64,000 nt of DNA from the NCBI GenBank assembly GCA_015058625.1, contig SVCA01000003.1, forward strand, positions 1-64,000, written 5' to 3'. A program made the translations under genes and the position numbers. Below are positions 32,365 to 44,297 of this stretch, one piece after another (the first letter of the stretch is position 1; each line of letters starts with the position of its first letter). The notes below the pieces were generated by a model. It made no database searches. It was given only the letters and a program-made list of their open reading frames with translations, and was not told where the DNA came from. This DNA is from Pseudoselenomonas ruminantium (GTDB taxonomy: Bacteria > Bacillota > Negativicutes > Selenomonadales > Selenomonadaceae).

Positions 32365-32694
32365 TTACTCTTGTTCCGATTCTTCAACCAGAGCATCGTA
32401 GGCTTTCTGTACCGCCTCGAATTCCTCATCGGTGGGCTCCACGTACTCGTCTTCGCCGTCTGCACCCTTGACGATTTTGGCGATGATGACATCTTCTTCC
32501 TCATCTTCGCAGCCACAGCCACAACCGCAGTGGTCATGACCATCTTCGTCGTTATGAATGCCAATTAAGAGAGCGTATTTCTCGTCGCCTACGGGGATAA
32601 TCATTTCTTCCTCGTAATAGTATTCGTTGCCATCCTCATCGGTCATGACAACAACAACGCCCTCTTCTTCCTGCATATCTTCTTTTTTAGCCAT
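32365..32694 (-). CDS. yrzB: DUF1292 (YrzB-like) acidic protein
   Basis: 109 residues from ATG 32694 (GAGGTGA upstream). Very acidic; DUF1292 core VVVMTDEDGNEYYYEE then DEKYALLIG. An insertion with HDHCGCGCGC makes a possible metal site that many family members have in shorter form. Function unknown; strictly linked to ruvX and ireB in Firmicutes, as here. Confidence 0.9.
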   Translation of the reverse strand: MAKKEDMQEEEGVVVVMTDEDGNEYYYEEEMIIPVGDEKYALLIGIHNDEDGHDHCGCGCGCEDEEEDVIIAKIVKGADGEDEYVEPTDEEFEAVQKAYDALVEESEQE

Positions 32695-32739
32695 TTGATT
32701 CACCTCGATAATTTATTCAATAATTCATTCTATCCTATC

Positions 32740-33156
32740 TTAATGAAGACTGTCAAGCCAGCCCTGCAAGATAAATACCGCCGCCATCTTGTCGATGACC
32801 TTGCGCCGCTTCTTGCGGGACACATCCGCTTCAATAAGCGAACGGGTGGCCGCCACAGTGGAAAGACGCTCATCCCAGAAATGCACGGGCAAATCCGGGT
32901 GACGCTTGGAAACCTCTGCCATAAAATCCTTCACAATCTGGCAGCGTTCCCCTTCCGTTCCGTTCATATTCTTGGGATAGCCGGATACGAGCTCATCCAC
33001 TTCGTACTGCGCAATGAGTTCATCGAGGCGGTTGAGGTCATCTTCCAGTTCTCCCCGGCGGATGGTCTCCACGCCCTGAGCCGTGAGGCCCAGCAAATCA
33101 CTTACGGCAATCCCCACCGTGCGGTCACCAATGTCTAAGGACATATATCGTTTCAT
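32740..33156 (-). CDS. ruvX: RuvX/YqgF Holliday junction resolvase-like nuclease
   Basis: 138 residues of RNase H fold: [33 protein letters not shown] and [16 protein letters not shown] contain the acidic active-site residues. Family members are implicated in pre-16S rRNA 5' processing and junction resolution. The ATG overlaps the ireB stop. Confidence 0.95.
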   Translation of the reverse strand: MKRYMSLDIGDRTVGIAVSDLLGLTAQGVETIRRGELEDDLNRLDELIAQYEVDELVSGYPKNMNGTEGERCQIVKDFMAEVSKRHPDLPVHFWDERLSTVAATRSLIEADVSRKKRRKVIDKMAAVFILQGWLDSLH

Positions 33157-33407
33157 GCTTTAAGTTTCTCCAAATAGGAACGTACCAGTTCCTCCAACAA
33201 TTCATCTCGTTCCAGCTTGCGGATAAGGCTCCGGGCTTCCTTGTAGCTGGTCACATAGGCCGGGTCGCCGGACAGCAGGTAGCCTACCAGCTGATTGACG
33301 GGGTTATAGCCCTTTTCTTCCATGGCGGCACTGGCCTGACGGATTATCGTCTCGGCTTTGTTTTCCTCGCCGCCCATCTTAAACATCATAGTTTCTTCAC
33401 TAACCAT
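33153..33407 (-). CDS. ireB: IreB family (UPF0297) regulatory phosphoprotein
   Basis: 84 residues from ATG 33407 (GGGGGGAT upstream). [20 protein letters not shown], then [20 protein letters not shown] match the UPF0297 family. IreB is a substrate of a PASTA kinase in enterococci. First gene of the conserved ireB-ruvX-yrzB cluster. The alaS gene often found upstream is absent. Confidence 0.94.
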   Translation of the reverse strand: MVSEETMMFKMGGEENKAETIIRQASAAMEEKGYNPVNQLVGYLLSGDPAYVTSYKEARSLIRKLERDELLEELVRSYLEKLKA

Positions 33408-33473
33408 GAGAATCCCCCCTGATATGTTTACTATCTTATATGATACCACATTTCAGCCATAATTCCTACTAAT

Positions 33474-33956
33474 TCAATACGGAAACACCGTCCAGAGTAC
33501 CAAAAGCACCCCTAAAATCAATTTGCCGCCAATGGCAATCAAGGTCAGGATATTCCAGCCGGAGGTCAGGTCATCAATGCTTTCTGTCAAAATGGCAGAC
33601 ACATCGGCACCTTCCGCCCGCAGGCCCCTGTAACGGTAAATATTATGCGCCAAGTCCCCAGTCAAAGCCGCAATGGAAATATAGAACACAGCCAGCTGCC
33701 AGGGACGAAACTCCACATACTGATAAGCAAGAAAAAGTCCCACGCAGTCAAAGACCAGCAGCAATGCCCCAATCATGATGAACATGCGGCTGATAAATTT
33801 CCCGGAAAACATCTTGCCCATGGCTTCCAGTTCATCCCGCTGTTCCTTCTGCACTTCATCATCCTCAGCAGAACCCAGCCGGTCCATCACCATCTTCAAA
33901 GAAGCAATGGAAGTCATCAGCCAGAAAATCCCGTAACATTGTACCATTACTGTCAT
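33474..33956 (-). CDS. polytopic membrane protein of unknown function
   Basis: 160 residues with four hydrophobic stretches: N-terminal (CYGIFWLMTSIASL), MFIMIGALLLVFDCVGLFLA, LAVFYISIAALTGDL and a C-terminal LILGVLLVLWTVF, with a charged cytoplasmic loop near 30-50. No family recognised. Its ATG overlaps the stop of the UPF0158 gene, so both are co-translated. Confidence 0.7.
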   Translation of the reverse strand: MTVMVQCYGIFWLMTSIASLKMVMDRLGSAEDDEVQKEQRDELEAMGKMFSGKFISRMFIMIGALLLVFDCVGLFLAYQYVEFRPWQLAVFYISIAALTGDLAHNIYRYRGLRAEGADVSAILTESIDDLTSGWNILTLIAIGGKLILGVLLVLWTVFPY

Positions 33957-34366
33957 TGTTCCTCATACTCCAAATCATTTTCTTCGCAGTAGTCCCGGGC
34001 CACATTTAGGAAGTATTCCTGCTGGAACTTCTCCCAGACCGGCTTTAACAGCAGATGTTTAATCTGCTGACGGAATTTTATCTGAGCACCAGACTTCTGC
34101 AGAATTTCCTGCAGGCGCTCCTTCACATCCTCCCGCTGGGCAGCGGCGAAAGTTTCCATCAGATTGTGTTCCTCGCTGTCCACGGCATTGGGCAGTGGAA
34201 TGTAATGCTCCCAATCGTCCTCAATCTCAAAGACGTGATTGAGGGCTTCCTCCTCGCCCAAATCATCCTGCATGAGAATGACTCTGCCGCTGGCAATATC
34301 GATATAGCCCTGGTGCATGTCCGACTGGGCGAGCGCCTTGGCCAGTTCCTGTAAATTTACTTTCAT
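33953..34366 (-). CDS. UPF0158 family protein
   Basis: 137 residues. YIDIASGRVILMQDD followed by EDDWEHYIPLPNAVDSEE and a C-terminal stretch ending CEENDLEYEEQ fit the UPF0158 family (a conserved W-x-x-YIPLP box and an acidic tail). Function unknown. Two-gene unit with the membrane protein downstream. Confidence 0.75.
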   Translation of the reverse strand: MKVNLQELAKALAQSDMHQGYIDIASGRVILMQDDLGEEEALNHVFEIEDDWEHYIPLPNAVDSEEHNLMETFAAAQREDVKERLQEILQKSGAQIKFRQQIKHLLLKPVWEKFQQEYFLNVARDYCEENDLEYEEQ

Positions 34367-34448
34367 GCTCTGTTGTACCTCCGCTTGTCATGTATGTATA
34401 TTTTCCATCATTTTGCCTAAAAAAGCAAGAGCCGTCAAGGAAAGCACA

Positions 34449-34489
34449 TTAAAAAGAGGAACCTGCCGTTTAAGCGGCAAGCTCCTCTT
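34449..34489 (-). terminator. terminator of ilv-leu operon
   Basis: On the minus strand AAGAGGA and CTTGCCG pair with CGGCAGG and TCCTCTT to make one long stem, followed by a short T run. It closes the branched-chain operon after ilvB. Confidence 0.85.
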
Positions 34490-34495
34490 GGAAAC

Positions 34496-36160
34496 TTACT
34501 TAAATTCTACAAACTCATCAATGCGCGCCCCGCCCTTTATCATAGGCTCTACAAAGCTGCGCCATACATTGAGCACAATGACCCGCGGATGGTCTTTGTC
34601 CGCTAGTGCCCGGTTCAGTGCTTCGGCAAATTCCTCCTGCGTGGATACCGTTTCCGCCTTGATGCCGAAACTTCCGGCATAGGCGGCATAATCCATCTGA
34701 TAGTCAAATTCACAGGCGATATATCTTTCCTTATACATGACCTTCTGCAACTGGCGAATCATGCCCAAGCTGGTGTTGTTGACAATCAGCGAAATCACCG
34801 GCAGCTGCAGCCGGGCGATGGTATAGAACTCATTGCCCGTCATCTTGATGCCGCCATCACCAGCCACATGAATGACGCGCCGACTGTCACCATAGTACAT
34901 CTGCGCCCCCATCGCTGCCGGCAGGCCAAAGCCCATCGTGCCAAGGCCGCCCGAAGTCAGCCAGGTGCGCGGTTCTTCAATGCGCAAGTGCAAAGCCGCC
35001 CACATCTGATGCTGACCCACATCGGTCGCAAAGGCATAAGGCTTACCCTTGGTGTTTTGCGCCACCTGATGAAGCGCCCAGGGAACCGTCAGCCGGTTCA
35101 CATGGTAGTCATAATCATAAGTCTCCTGCCAGCCCTGAATCTGCTGCCACCATTCGTCCAGATTGCCCGTGGCCTCCTGCTTCATCAACAGGCCCAAAAT
35201 GACCTTCATATCGCCAGCCAGCCCCAAGCTGTTGCCGATGTTCTTATCAATTTCCGCAGGGTCAATGTCAATATGGATAAATTTCGTATTCTGTGTGTAT
35301 TTCTTGACATTGCCGGTCTGACGGTCGCCGAAGCGGCTGCCAATGGCAATGATTAAATCTGCCGCCGCAATGGCGTGATTGGCGGCCTTTTCGCCGTGCA
35401 TCCCCGCAAACCCCAAGGACTGCGGATGTTCTCTGGGAATTGCCCCAAGGCCCATCAAGGTATGGGCCACCGGCAGATGATATTTTTCCACAAAGGCCGT
35501 AACCTCCGCAGTTGCCCCTGCCGAAATGACGCCGCCGCCGACAATGACCACCGGTTTCTGTGCCTTGACGATTTCCTGCGCAGCTTCGGCGGCGCAAATC
35601 AGAAAATCCGCATCCGGCTTGCCGGATTTTTTTTCTGCCGCAACAGCATCTGTCCAAGTCACTTCCTCAAAGAACAAATCCCGCGGCACATCCACCAGCA
35701 CCGGGCCGGGACGGCCTTTTTTCGCCAAGGCAAAGGCCTCTCTTATGGTATCCACCAGTATTTTGGCATCCTTCACCTTGTAGTTATGCTTGGTAATCGG
35801 CATGGTCACGTCGAGAATATCCGTTTCCTGAAAGGCATCACGGCCCAATAGCGCCGTGTCCACCTGTCCGGTAATGGCCACCACGGGAATGGAATCCATA
35901 AAAGCCGTGGCCAGCCCTGTCACAAGATTCGTGGCCCCCGGACCGGAAGTTGCGATACAGACCCCGACTTTTCCCGAAGCACGGGCATAGCCGTCAGCGG
36001 CGTGGGCGGCATTTTGCTCGTGGGTCACGAGAACCTGCTTTATCTCCTTGCTATCATACAAAGCGTCGTATAAAGGCAGTATCATCCCCCCGGGATAGCC
36101 AAACACCGTATCGACGCCCTGTTCTTTTAAACATGCTACGACTGCCTGTGCTCCGTTCAT
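34496..36160 (-). CDS. ilvB: acetolactate synthase large subunit
   Basis: 554 residues. FGYPGGMILPLYDAL and THEQNAAHAADGYARA at the N-terminus include the TPP-activating Glu. The FAD-like middle domain follows, and the TPP/Mg motif GDGGIKMTGNEFYTIARL leads to NNTSLGMIRQ. Condenses pyruvate (or pyruvate and 2-oxobutyrate) in valine, leucine and isoleucine synthesis. It is the last gene of the operon, away from its small subunit ilvN, which is first. Two bases separate it from leuB. Confidence 0.96.
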   Translation of the reverse strand: MNGAQAVVACLKEQGVDTVFGYPGGMILPLYDALYDSKEIKQVLVTHEQNAAHAADGYARASGKVGVCIATSGPGATNLVTGLATAFMDSIPVVAITGQVDTALLGRDAFQETDILDVTMPITKHNYKVKDAKILVDTIREAFALAKKGRPGPVLVDVPRDLFFEEVTWTDAVAAEKKSGKPDADFLICAAEAAQEIVKAQKPVVIVGGGVISAGATAEVTAFVEKYHLPVAHTLMGLGAIPREHPQSLGFAGMHGEKAANHAIAAADLIIAIGSRFGDRQTGNVKKYTQNTKFIHIDIDPAEIDKNIGNSLGLAGDMKVILGLLMKQEATGNLDEWWQQIQGWQETYDYDYHVNRLTVPWALHQVAQNTKGKPYAFATDVGQHQMWAALHLRIEEPRTWLTSGGLGTMGFGLPAAMGAQMYYGDSRRVIHVAGDGGIKMTGNEFYTIARLQLPVISLIVNNTSLGMIRQLQKVMYKERYIACEFDYQMDYAAYAGSFGIKAETVSTQEEFAEALNRALADKDHPRVIVLNVWRSFVEPMIKGGARIDEFVEFK

Positions 36161-36162
36161 AA

Positions 36163-37230
36163 TTACACCCTCTCGCTGATGATTTTGGTCATTTCACTGG
36201 TATTGACCTTGGTAAAGCCGTCCTTCCACAAATCCGGCGTACGATAACCTTCGGCAAGCGCCTTGTCCACAGCTGCTTCAATGGCATCGGCTGCGGCTTC
36301 CTCATGCAGGGAATATCTGAGCAGCATAGCCGCCGACAAAATCGTGCCAATGGGATTGGCAATTCCCTGCCCGGCAATATCCGGCGCACTGCCATGAATC
36401 GGCTCATAGAGGCTCGTACATTCGCCAATGGAAGCCGACGGCAGCATACCGATGGAACCGCCAACTACAGCCGCCTCATCAGAGAGAATATCCCCGAAGA
36501 GGTTGCCCGTCACGATAACATCAAATTGCGTCGGCTTTACGGCAATCTGCATAGCGCAGTTGTCCACATAGAGATTATTGCACTCCACTTCCGGATAATC
36601 CTTGGCTACTTTTTCGACCGTTCTGCGCCAGAGGCGGGAAGTAGCCAGCACATTTGACTTGTCAACGGACGTCACCTTGCCGCGGCGCAGCTTGGCCGTC
36701 TCGAAGGCGAGTTTTGCTATGCGTTCCACTTCGGGTACAGAGTAATTTTCCAAATCCCAGGCCCGTTCCACGCCATTATGCTGTTCGGATTCACACTTCT
36801 CACCGAAGTAAATACCGCCGATAAGTTCGCGGACGATAACGAGGTCTGCCCCGCGCACGAGTTCCGGCTTTAACGGCGAATATTCAATCAAGGCATCGGC
36901 CACCTTGACCGGGCGCAGATTGGCATAAAGCCCCAGCTCCTTGCGCAGTCCCAGAATAGCCTTTTCCGGGCGCTTGGCAGGCTCTACCTTATCCCATTTA
37001 TCGCCGCCAACGGCTCCGAACAGAACACCATCGGATGCCTTGCAGGCCTCAATGGTTTCCTGCGGCAGCGGCGTGCCGAATTTATCATAGGCCGTGCCGC
37101 CGGCATCATGGTAAGCAAAGCTAAAACCCAGACCAAACTTCTTATCTGCTGCTTTCAGCACTTCCACTGCGCTGTCGGTGATTTCCTTGCCAATACCGTC
37201 ACCGGGAATAACCGTAATATTATATGCCAT
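36163..37230 (-). CDS. leuB: 3-isopropylmalate dehydrogenase
   Basis: 355 residues. VIPGDGIGKEI at the N-terminus, RPVKVADALIEYSPLKPE, and the metal/substrate motif VTGNLFGDILSDEAAVVGG. Third step of leucine synthesis. The start at ATG 37230 (MAYNITV) is chosen by family length; the ribosome site is weak, and GTG 37242 is an alternative. Confidence 0.96.
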   Translation of the reverse strand: MAYNITVIPGDGIGKEITDSAVEVLKAADKKFGLGFSFAYHDAGGTAYDKFGTPLPQETIEACKASDGVLFGAVGGDKWDKVEPAKRPEKAILGLRKELGLYANLRPVKVADALIEYSPLKPELVRGADLVIVRELIGGIYFGEKCESEQHNGVERAWDLENYSVPEVERIAKLAFETAKLRRGKVTSVDKSNVLATSRLWRRTVEKVAKDYPEVECNNLYVDNCAMQIAVKPTQFDVIVTGNLFGDILSDEAAVVGGSIGMLPSASIGECTSLYEPIHGSAPDIAGQGIANPIGTILSAAMLLRYSLHEEAAADAIEAAVDKALAEGYRTPDLWKDGFTKVNTSEMTKIISERV

Positions 37231-37242
37231 AAGTAACCACAC

Positions 37243-37731
37243 TTACCCTTTCTTTTTGATGTATTCAATCAAACCGCCAGCCTCGGCAATCTCCTGCACA
37301 AAGCCCGGCAGAGGATGGGCATGGAACACATCACCCGTGGTGAGATTCTTGATTTCACCCGTCGTCACATCCACCTGCAGCTTGTCATCAGCGTGAATCT
37401 TTTCCACATCATCACCGATTTCGAGCAGCGGCAGGCCGATATTGATGCCATTGCGGTAGAAAATCCGCGCAAAGCTGGCCGCAATGACCACTGGAATCCC
37501 CGAAGCCTTAATGGCTACCGGCGCATGCTCACGGGAGGAGCCACAGCCAAAGTTGCGGCCGCCCACCATGATATCGCCTTCCTGCACATTACCCGCAAAA
37601 CTTTCGTCAATATCCACCATGCAGTGGCTGGCCAGTTCCTTGGGGTCAAAAGTATTCAAATATCTTGCGGGGATAATGACGTCGGTATCAATATTATCCC
37701 CATAACGCCAAACTTTTCCTTCTAACTTCAT
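37243..37731 (-). CDS. leuD: 3-isopropylmalate dehydratase small subunit
   Basis: 162 residues: [19 protein letters not shown] at the N-terminus and [17 protein letters not shown] in the centre are hallmarks of the short LeuD form used with homoaconitase-like LeuC. ATG 37731 overlaps the leuC stop as TGATG. Confidence 0.96.
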   Translation of the reverse strand: MKLEGKVWRYGDNIDTDVIIPARYLNTFDPKELASHCMVDIDESFAGNVQEGDIMVGGRNFGCGSSREHAPVAIKASGIPVVIAASFARIFYRNGINIGLPLLEIGDDVEKIHADDKLQVDVTTGEIKNLTTGDVFHAHPLPGFVQEIAEAGGLIEYIKKKG

Positions 37732-38993
37732 CACTGTACCTCCTCTGCCGTGGCAATTCTGCCCAAGATTGCACTTGCCGCCGCCACATGAGGGCCAGCT
37801 AAGTAAACTTCACTATCCACATGCCCCATGCGGCCACGGAAATTGCGGTTGGTCGTCGAAACGCATTTCTCGCCTGCCGCCATAATGCCCATATAACCGC
37901 CCAGGCACGGTCCGCAGGTTGGTGTGGATACCGCACAGTCCGCGTCAATAAAGGTGTCAATATAGCCCAGCTTCATGGCTTCTTTATATACGGCAGGGCT
38001 GCCCGGAATTACGATACAGCGCACACCATCAGCAACCTTATGCCCCTTAAACACTTCAGCGGCAATCTGCAAATCTTCCAAACGGCCATTGGTGCAAGAA
38101 CCGATAATCACCTGCTGAATGGCAATCGGTTCTTTGATATCCTCGACCCGCTTGGTGTTGCCCGGCAGATGCGGGAAGGCCACAACCGGTTTCAAAGTTG
38201 ACAAGTCAATTTTCACGACCTGACAGTAAATAGCGTCATCATCAGCAGCCACCGGCTCAAACGGTTTCTTTACACGGTCTTTGACATATTCCGTCGTGAT
38301 TTCATCATAAGGGAAGATACCTGCCTTGCCGCCGGCCTCAATCGCCATATTGGAAATCGTAAGCCTGTCCGTCATGGTCAGCGACTTCACACCCTCACCG
38401 GCAAATTCCAACGATTTATAAAGCGCACCGTCCACGCCAATCTGACCGATAAGCGTCAGAATAACATCCTTGCCGCTGATACCGGCAGGCTTTTTGCCCG
38501 TAAGTTCCACCTTAATGGCCTGCGGCACCTTGAACCAGGCTTCACCCGTGGCCATGGCTGCGCCCAAATCCGTGGAGCCTACGCCCGTGGCAAAACCGTT
38601 GACTGCACCATAGGTGCAGGTATGGGAATCTGCGCCAATGGTCAGCATGCCCGGCGCCACAATCCCCTGTTCCGGCAGGATAACATGTTCAATACCCACA
38701 CGACCCTGCTCAAAGTAATGCACAATCTTATGCTTGACCGCAAAATCCCGCACGATTTTCGCCAGCTCTGCGGATTTGATATCCTTGGCCGGCTGGAAAT
38801 GGTCGGGCACCAAAGCAATTTTTTCATTATCAAAGACCGGACGGCCAATGCTTTCAAAGATTTTAATGGACGGCGGCGCCGTAATATCGTTGGCCAGAAC
38901 CATATCCAGCTTGCAGGTCACGAGCTGTCCCGCTTCCACGCGCTCCAGCCCTGCATGTTTGGCGAGAATCTTCTCGCTCATCGTCATACCCAT
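37731..38993 (-). CDS. leuC: 3-isopropylmalate dehydratase large subunit
   Basis: 420 residues of the aconitase superfamily, short (archaeal/Firmicute) LeuC type. The 4Fe-4S ligands lie in [13 protein letters not shown] and [13 protein letters not shown]. With LeuD it isomerises 2- to 3-isopropylmalate. GGGAGAGTGAGAGC precedes ATG 38993. A hairpin between ilvC and leuC (39,015-39,052) may modulate read-through. No leuA is present in the window. Confidence 0.96.
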   Translation of the reverse strand: MGMTMSEKILAKHAGLERVEAGQLVTCKLDMVLANDITAPPSIKIFESIGRPVFDNEKIALVPDHFQPAKDIKSAELAKIVRDFAVKHKIVHYFEQGRVGIEHVILPEQGIVAPGMLTIGADSHTCTYGAVNGFATGVGSTDLGAAMATGEAWFKVPQAIKVELTGKKPAGISGKDVILTLIGQIGVDGALYKSLEFAGEGVKSLTMTDRLTISNMAIEAGGKAGIFPYDEITTEYVKDRVKKPFEPVAADDDAIYCQVVKIDLSTLKPVVAFPHLPGNTKRVEDIKEPIAIQQVIIGSCTNGRLEDLQIAAEVFKGHKVADGVRCIVIPGSPAVYKEAMKLGYIDTFIDADCAVSTPTCGPCLGGYMGIMAAGEKCVSTTNRNFRGRMGHVDSEVYLAGPHVAAASAILGRIATAEEVQ

Positions 38994-39014
38994 GCTCTCA
39001 CTCTCCCGTTATCT

Positions 39015-39052
39015 ACAAGAAAAGCCTTCCCGTCAGGTGGAAGGGAAGGCTT
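39015..39052 (-). terminator. intra-operon hairpin between ilvC and leuC
   Basis: Stem AAGCCTTCCC/GGGAAGGCTT with an 11-base loop; the minus-strand tail is TTTCTTG. Probably a partial terminator or processing signal that lowers leuCDB-ilvB expression relative to ilvNC. Confidence 0.65.
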
Positions 39053-39121
39053 CTCACTACTGTTTAATTAAAAACATTCGACTTAAATGGACATATTCCT
39101 GCTTTTGCAGAAGGTTAAGAC

Positions 39122-40649
<1,528 letters not shown>

Positions 40650-40688
40650 CCTGCAATCCCCCTCTGGAATCGTACATCACACGCAAAC

Positions 40689-40771
40689 ATCATAACACAA
40701 TTACCGTGTACATTCAACATGTAATGTTGTAAATATGTATACATTATTGCGCGAATTAAGTTTTTTGTCAA
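40689..40771 (-). promoter_or_regulatory. two promoters and a palindromic operator for ilvN operon
   Basis: P1: TTGACA (40,766-40,771), 17-base spacer, AATAAT (40,743-40,748). P2: TTGAAT (40,712-40,717), 17-base spacer, TATGAT (40,689-40,694). CAACATgtaATGTTG (40,715-40,729) is a perfect 6-3-6 palindrome overlapping the -35 of P2, a likely operator. No T-box or leader peptide with branched-chain codons was seen. Confidence 0.6.
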
Positions 40772-40942
40772 CAGTATTATGTAACTTTTTTAATCATTTT
40801 TGTCGTTTTTTTGCATTTTATTCCACCATAAGCAAACACAAGCCAAAAGCAATGGCGTATATATTACACCTTTGTCCACGGGGAAAGATTAAAAAGATTT
40901 TCTTGTTACTTTTTTCCGAAAATTAATGTCAAATACTGTATC

Positions 40943-40966
40943 TTGCAGAGTTTGTGGCCCATATGA
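40943..40966 (+). promoter_or_regulatory. possible mutY promoter
   Basis: TTGCAG (40,943-40,948), 17-18 base spacer, ATAAAAT. It lies inside the longest possible reading frame of mutY, which supports the downstream TTG start at 41,019. Confidence 0.4.
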
Positions 40967-41018
40967 TAAAATTAGCCCCATTATTAAAAGATTTTCGCAC
41001 TGCAGAAAGGACCTTATC

Positions 41019-42125
41019 TTGCGTCAAAAAATAAACATCCCCCATCAGGAAATCATCCCCGCTATCCTGCAGGAACTGCCAGGCTGGTACCGACAGCAAG
41101 CCGGTGACAGGGAACTGCCCTGGCGCACCTCTCCTACACCTTATCACACCTGGTTGTCAGAAATCATGCTGCAGCAAACCAGAGCCACCGCAGTAATTCC
41201 TTATTATGAGCGCTTCCTTGAAGCACTCCCCACCATTGAAGCTCTGGCCCATGTGGATGATGAATGGCTTATGAAACTCTGGCAGGGGCTGGGCTACTAC
41301 TCACGGGCAAGGAATCTCAAGAAAGCTGCTATCATCATCACCGAAGATTATGACGGTAAACTCCCTGATGATTTCAATGCACTGCTGAAACTTCCAGGCA
41401 TTGGCCGTTACACAGCCAGCGCCATCGGCTCCATTGCCTTTGGCCAGCCCTGGCCCGCAGTGGATGGCAATGTACTGCGAGTGCTGTCCCGCGCGCTGGC
41501 CTCCTCTGCGGACATCGCCGCTCCGTCAGTCAAAAACGCTATGGAACAGGCCCTTGCTCCACATTATCCGGAAGGCCAAACTGCCGGTGACCTCAATCAA
41601 TCCTTTATGGATTTGGGCGCCACCATCTGCCTGCCGAACGGGGAGCCCCATTGCACGCGCTGTCCCTTGGAAAAAATCTGTCTGGCTCATGCCGAAGGCT
41701 TGGAACAGGAACTTCCCCTAAAAAGTTCACCCCGCCAGCGACGTCTGGAAAAACACACCATTCTTCTGCTTAAACAAGGCAGCGCCATCGCCCTCCATCA
41801 ACGTCCTTCCAAGGGCCTGCTCGCGGGGCTCTGGGAATTTCCCAATCTCCCGGGCAAATTGTCCACGAAGGATGTGAAAACATGGCTGCAGGAACACGGA
41901 CTGCTGGCAAAAAAATTGCAAGCCCTGCCCGCCGCCAAACATGTTTTCTCCCATGTGGAATGGCAGCTTTCCGGCTGGCTGGTGGAACTTGTTCCCGCCT
42001 CTGGTCATTCAGCAGCAGAAGACAAACTGCCCTTCAACTGGGTCACCCCAGAGGAACTTGCCGAAAGATACAGTCTGCCCTCGGCCTTTCAATATTATTT
42101 CCCATATATTTGTAGAAAAAAATAA
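41019..42125 (+). CDS. mutY: A/G-specific adenine glycosylase
   Basis: About 368 residues. Catalytic domain LSEIMLQQTRATAVIPYYER, the helix-hairpin-helix LLKLPGIGRYTASAIGSIAF with the catalytic Asp in AVDGNVLRVLSRA, the 4Fe-4S loop C-x6-C-x2-C-x5-C (CLPNGEPHCTRCPLEKIC), and a C-terminal NUDIX-like domain for 8-oxoguanine recognition (SKGLLAGLWEFPNLPGK). Removes A opposite 8-oxoG. TTG 41019 has AGAAAGGA upstream; ATG 40926 in the same frame has none. Confidence 0.94.
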   Translation: MRQKINIPHQEIIPAILQELPGWYRQQAGDRELPWRTSPTPYHTWLSEIMLQQTRATAVIPYYERFLEALPTIEALAHVDDEWLMKLWQGLGYYSRARNLKKAAIIITEDYDGKLPDDFNALLKLPGIGRYTASAIGSIAFGQPWPAVDGNVLRVLSRALASSADIAAPSVKNAMEQALAPHYPEGQTAGDLNQSFMDLGATICLPNGEPHCTRCPLEKICLAHAEGLEQELPLKSSPRQRRLEKHTILLLKQGSAIALHQRPSKGLLAGLWEFPNLPGKLSTKDVKTWLQEHGLLAKKLQALPAAKHVFSHVEWQLSGWLVELVPASGHSAAEDKLPFNWVTPEELAERYSLPSAFQYYFPYICRKK

Positions 42126-42220
42126 TAAAAAGAAGGAATTTCCTGCCGAAACACGAATAAAATCAACAAATGGATTAGATGTATATGGGATACTGATAAA
42201 TTTTTGAGAGGTGTTTGCTG

Positions 42221-44263
42221 ATGTTCAAATTCTTTGAAGAGCCCAAGCGTGCCGAAGCCGCAACTCCATCGCCCGTTTCTCCGGCAGTAACCGAACTTTC
42301 CGATATCAAGACTGCCTATCTTGCCAAGAGTGAACTCACCGCTCTGCGTCTGAAGGAACTCGTGGATGTAGCTGAAGGTGCCGCTCTGGTCTTAGGCTTC
42401 GTTTCCCCGGACCTGGATGTACCGGAAGTTGCCCGGCTTATCAAAGCCGAAATTCCCTCCAGTACAAAACTTTTGCTGATGACTACTTCCGGTGAACTCT
42501 GCCGGGCTCCCGGCAGTCAGACGCTCTACTGCGACGCTGCGGATCATCGGGGAAAAGTTCTCCTGCAATCCTTCTCCAAACGCATGATTTCCGATATGTA
42601 CACTATGCATATCCCTCTGCCAGACAGCGACCTGCGCAGCGGCAACGTGGAAATGACGGTTAATGACCGCGTGGAGGCCATCCGCCGGGAAATCGACAAA
42701 CATCATATTCCTTTCCGGTTAAGCGTTGGTCATTCATTTGCCATGGTTTACATTGACGGTGTAACCAGTTGCGAATCTTTCGTTTCTCAGGCCATGTTTG
42801 ATTCGGGCAAGTTCCCCATCCCCTTTATCGGTGGCAGCTCCGCCGGCAATCTGGACTTTGCCCATACCTATATCTATGATGACAACCAATGTCTGGAAAG
42901 CCATGCGGTCATCGTTCTCGTACGTCTGCATAACGAATACCGTTATGGTATCTTCAAATCCCAGGCGGTGGAGCGCACGGACGCTTCCGTAGTTGTCGGC
43001 ACAGCCAACAGTGCCCTGCGTTATGTGGAAACGGTCGAAGGACCTGACGGGGAGGTTCCCATCATCGATGCCCTCAAGAATTATTTCCATGTGGACACCA
43101 CAGCGGAAGTACAGGCACGGATGCAGGATTACACCTTTGCCACAGATGTTCATGGCGAGGACTTCGTCCGTACCCTCTCGGGAATTGATGAAGCCAACAA
43201 CCGCATTAACTTCTTCTGCGATGTAGTGACTGGCGAGCGTCTCCATCTGATGAAACGTGTGTCCCTGTCCAACACCCTGTCGCGTGATTTGCGGGAATAC
43301 AACAAGAATAAACCGGCTCCTCTGGGCGGCATCTTAAATGACTGCATCCTGCGGCGTCTGGGTTATCCTGACGAAATCAAACATATCGACGAATTCAAGG
43401 ACATTCCCGTAGCCGGGTTCTCCAGCTTTGGTGAGATTGCAGGGCTGCATATGAATGAAACTCTCACGGCTATCTTCTTCTATCATGTCCCCATCGGCAC
43501 CACTTTCTCCGATGAATACATCGATAATTTTGCCCGGATTTATGCTAACTGCAACGCCTTCTTCTTCAACCGCATTATTGACCGGCAGAAACATATGGAC
43601 AAGCTTAAGGATAATCTTATCACCATGTTCCATGATTATCAGTCCAAGATGCCGGATATCGTCAAGACCATCATGCGCATGTCCACCGATGTGGATCAGA
43701 TTCAAAATGCCATCAAGCAGTTATCGGGCGGCATTGACGAGCAGAATGGTCTCTTTAATCAGCTGACTGACCGCAACCGGGAAATCACCCCGAAACTGGA
43801 TATGCTCTCCCAAAGCACCCAGAAAATCAATGATGTCATGAAGCTCATTAACGAGATTGCCGCTCAGACCAACCTGCTGTCCCTCAACGCAGCCATCGAA
43901 GCTGCCCGTGCAGGTGAGGCAGGCCGTGGCTTCTCAGTCGTAGCGCAGGAAGTCCGGAAATTGGCAGAAAACACCCAGACCAATGTTCATGTATCGGATG
44001 ATGCCATCAGTTCGCTTGTCCATGATGTCAATGAAATCAACAAGATTTTGGCTGACAACAAGGACTTTGAAGAGCGCATTAACGATTTCGATGCCAACTT
44101 CGCCAGACAGATGAAGGAACTGCACAAAAACCTCAACGAAGGCATCGCCCATATCCAGAAATCCACCCAGTCCATCAAGGCTCTGGAAGCCATCAATGAG
44201 CGCACCAGTCTGGAAATGGAAAAACTCACCACTACCATTCACAACATCCAAATGGGTATCTGA
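42221..44263 (+). CDS. cytoplasmic FIST-domain chemoreceptor
   Basis: 680 residues from ATG 42221 (GAGAGGTG upstream). No membrane segment. Residues about 25-420 form FIST_N plus FIST_C sensory domains ([20 protein letters not shown] and [14 protein letters not shown]). The C-terminal half is a methyl-accepting signalling hairpin with the invariant tip [20 protein letters not shown]. It is shorter than usual after the tip. FIST domains bind small ligands such as amino acids. It stands alone after mutY, with a strong terminator; no che genes are in the window. Confidence 0.9.
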   Translation: MFKFFEEPKRAEAATPSPVSPAVTELSDIKTAYLAKSELTALRLKELVDVAEGAALVLGFVSPDLDVPEVARLIKAEIPSSTKLLLMTTSGELCRAPGSQTLYCDAADHRGKVLLQSFSKRMISDMYTMHIPLPDSDLRSGNVEMTVNDRVEAIRREIDKHHIPFRLSVGHSFAMVYIDGVTSCESFVSQAMFDSGKFPIPFIGGSSAGNLDFAHTYIYDDNQCLESHAVIVLVRLHNEYRYGIFKSQAVERTDASVVVGTANSALRYVETVEGPDGEVPIIDALKNYFHVDTTAEVQARMQDYTFATDVHGEDFVRTLSGIDEANNRINFFCDVVTGERLHLMKRVSLSNTLSRDLREYNKNKPAPLGGILNDCILRRLGYPDEIKHIDEFKDIPVAGFSSFGEIAGLHMNETLTAIFFYHVPIGTTFSDEYIDNFARIYANCNAFFFNRIIDRQKHMDKLKDNLITMFHDYQSKMPDIVKTIMRMSTDVDQIQNAIKQLSGGIDEQNGLFNQLTDRNREITPKLDMLSQSTQKINDVMKLINEIAAQTNLLSLNAAIEAARAGEAGRGFSVVAQEVRKLAENTQTNVHVSDDAISSLVHDVNEINKILADNKDFEERINDFDANFARQMKELHKNLNEGIAHIQKSTQSIKALEAINERTSLEMEKLTTTIHNIQMGI

Positions 44264-44297
44264 CCACCTTGGCAAGTTATAAAGGATAGGAAACAGA

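Noticed and set aside
40911..40925. CodY box (AATTTTC-type palindrome) upstream of ilvN
   Set aside because: AATTTTCGGAAAAAA has three mismatches to the 15-base consensus and lies about 140 bases upstream of the nearest ilvN promoter.
40650..40925. T-box riboswitch for the ilv operon
   Set aside because: The transcript leader from either promoter is under 100 bases and holds no terminator or T-box core sequence.
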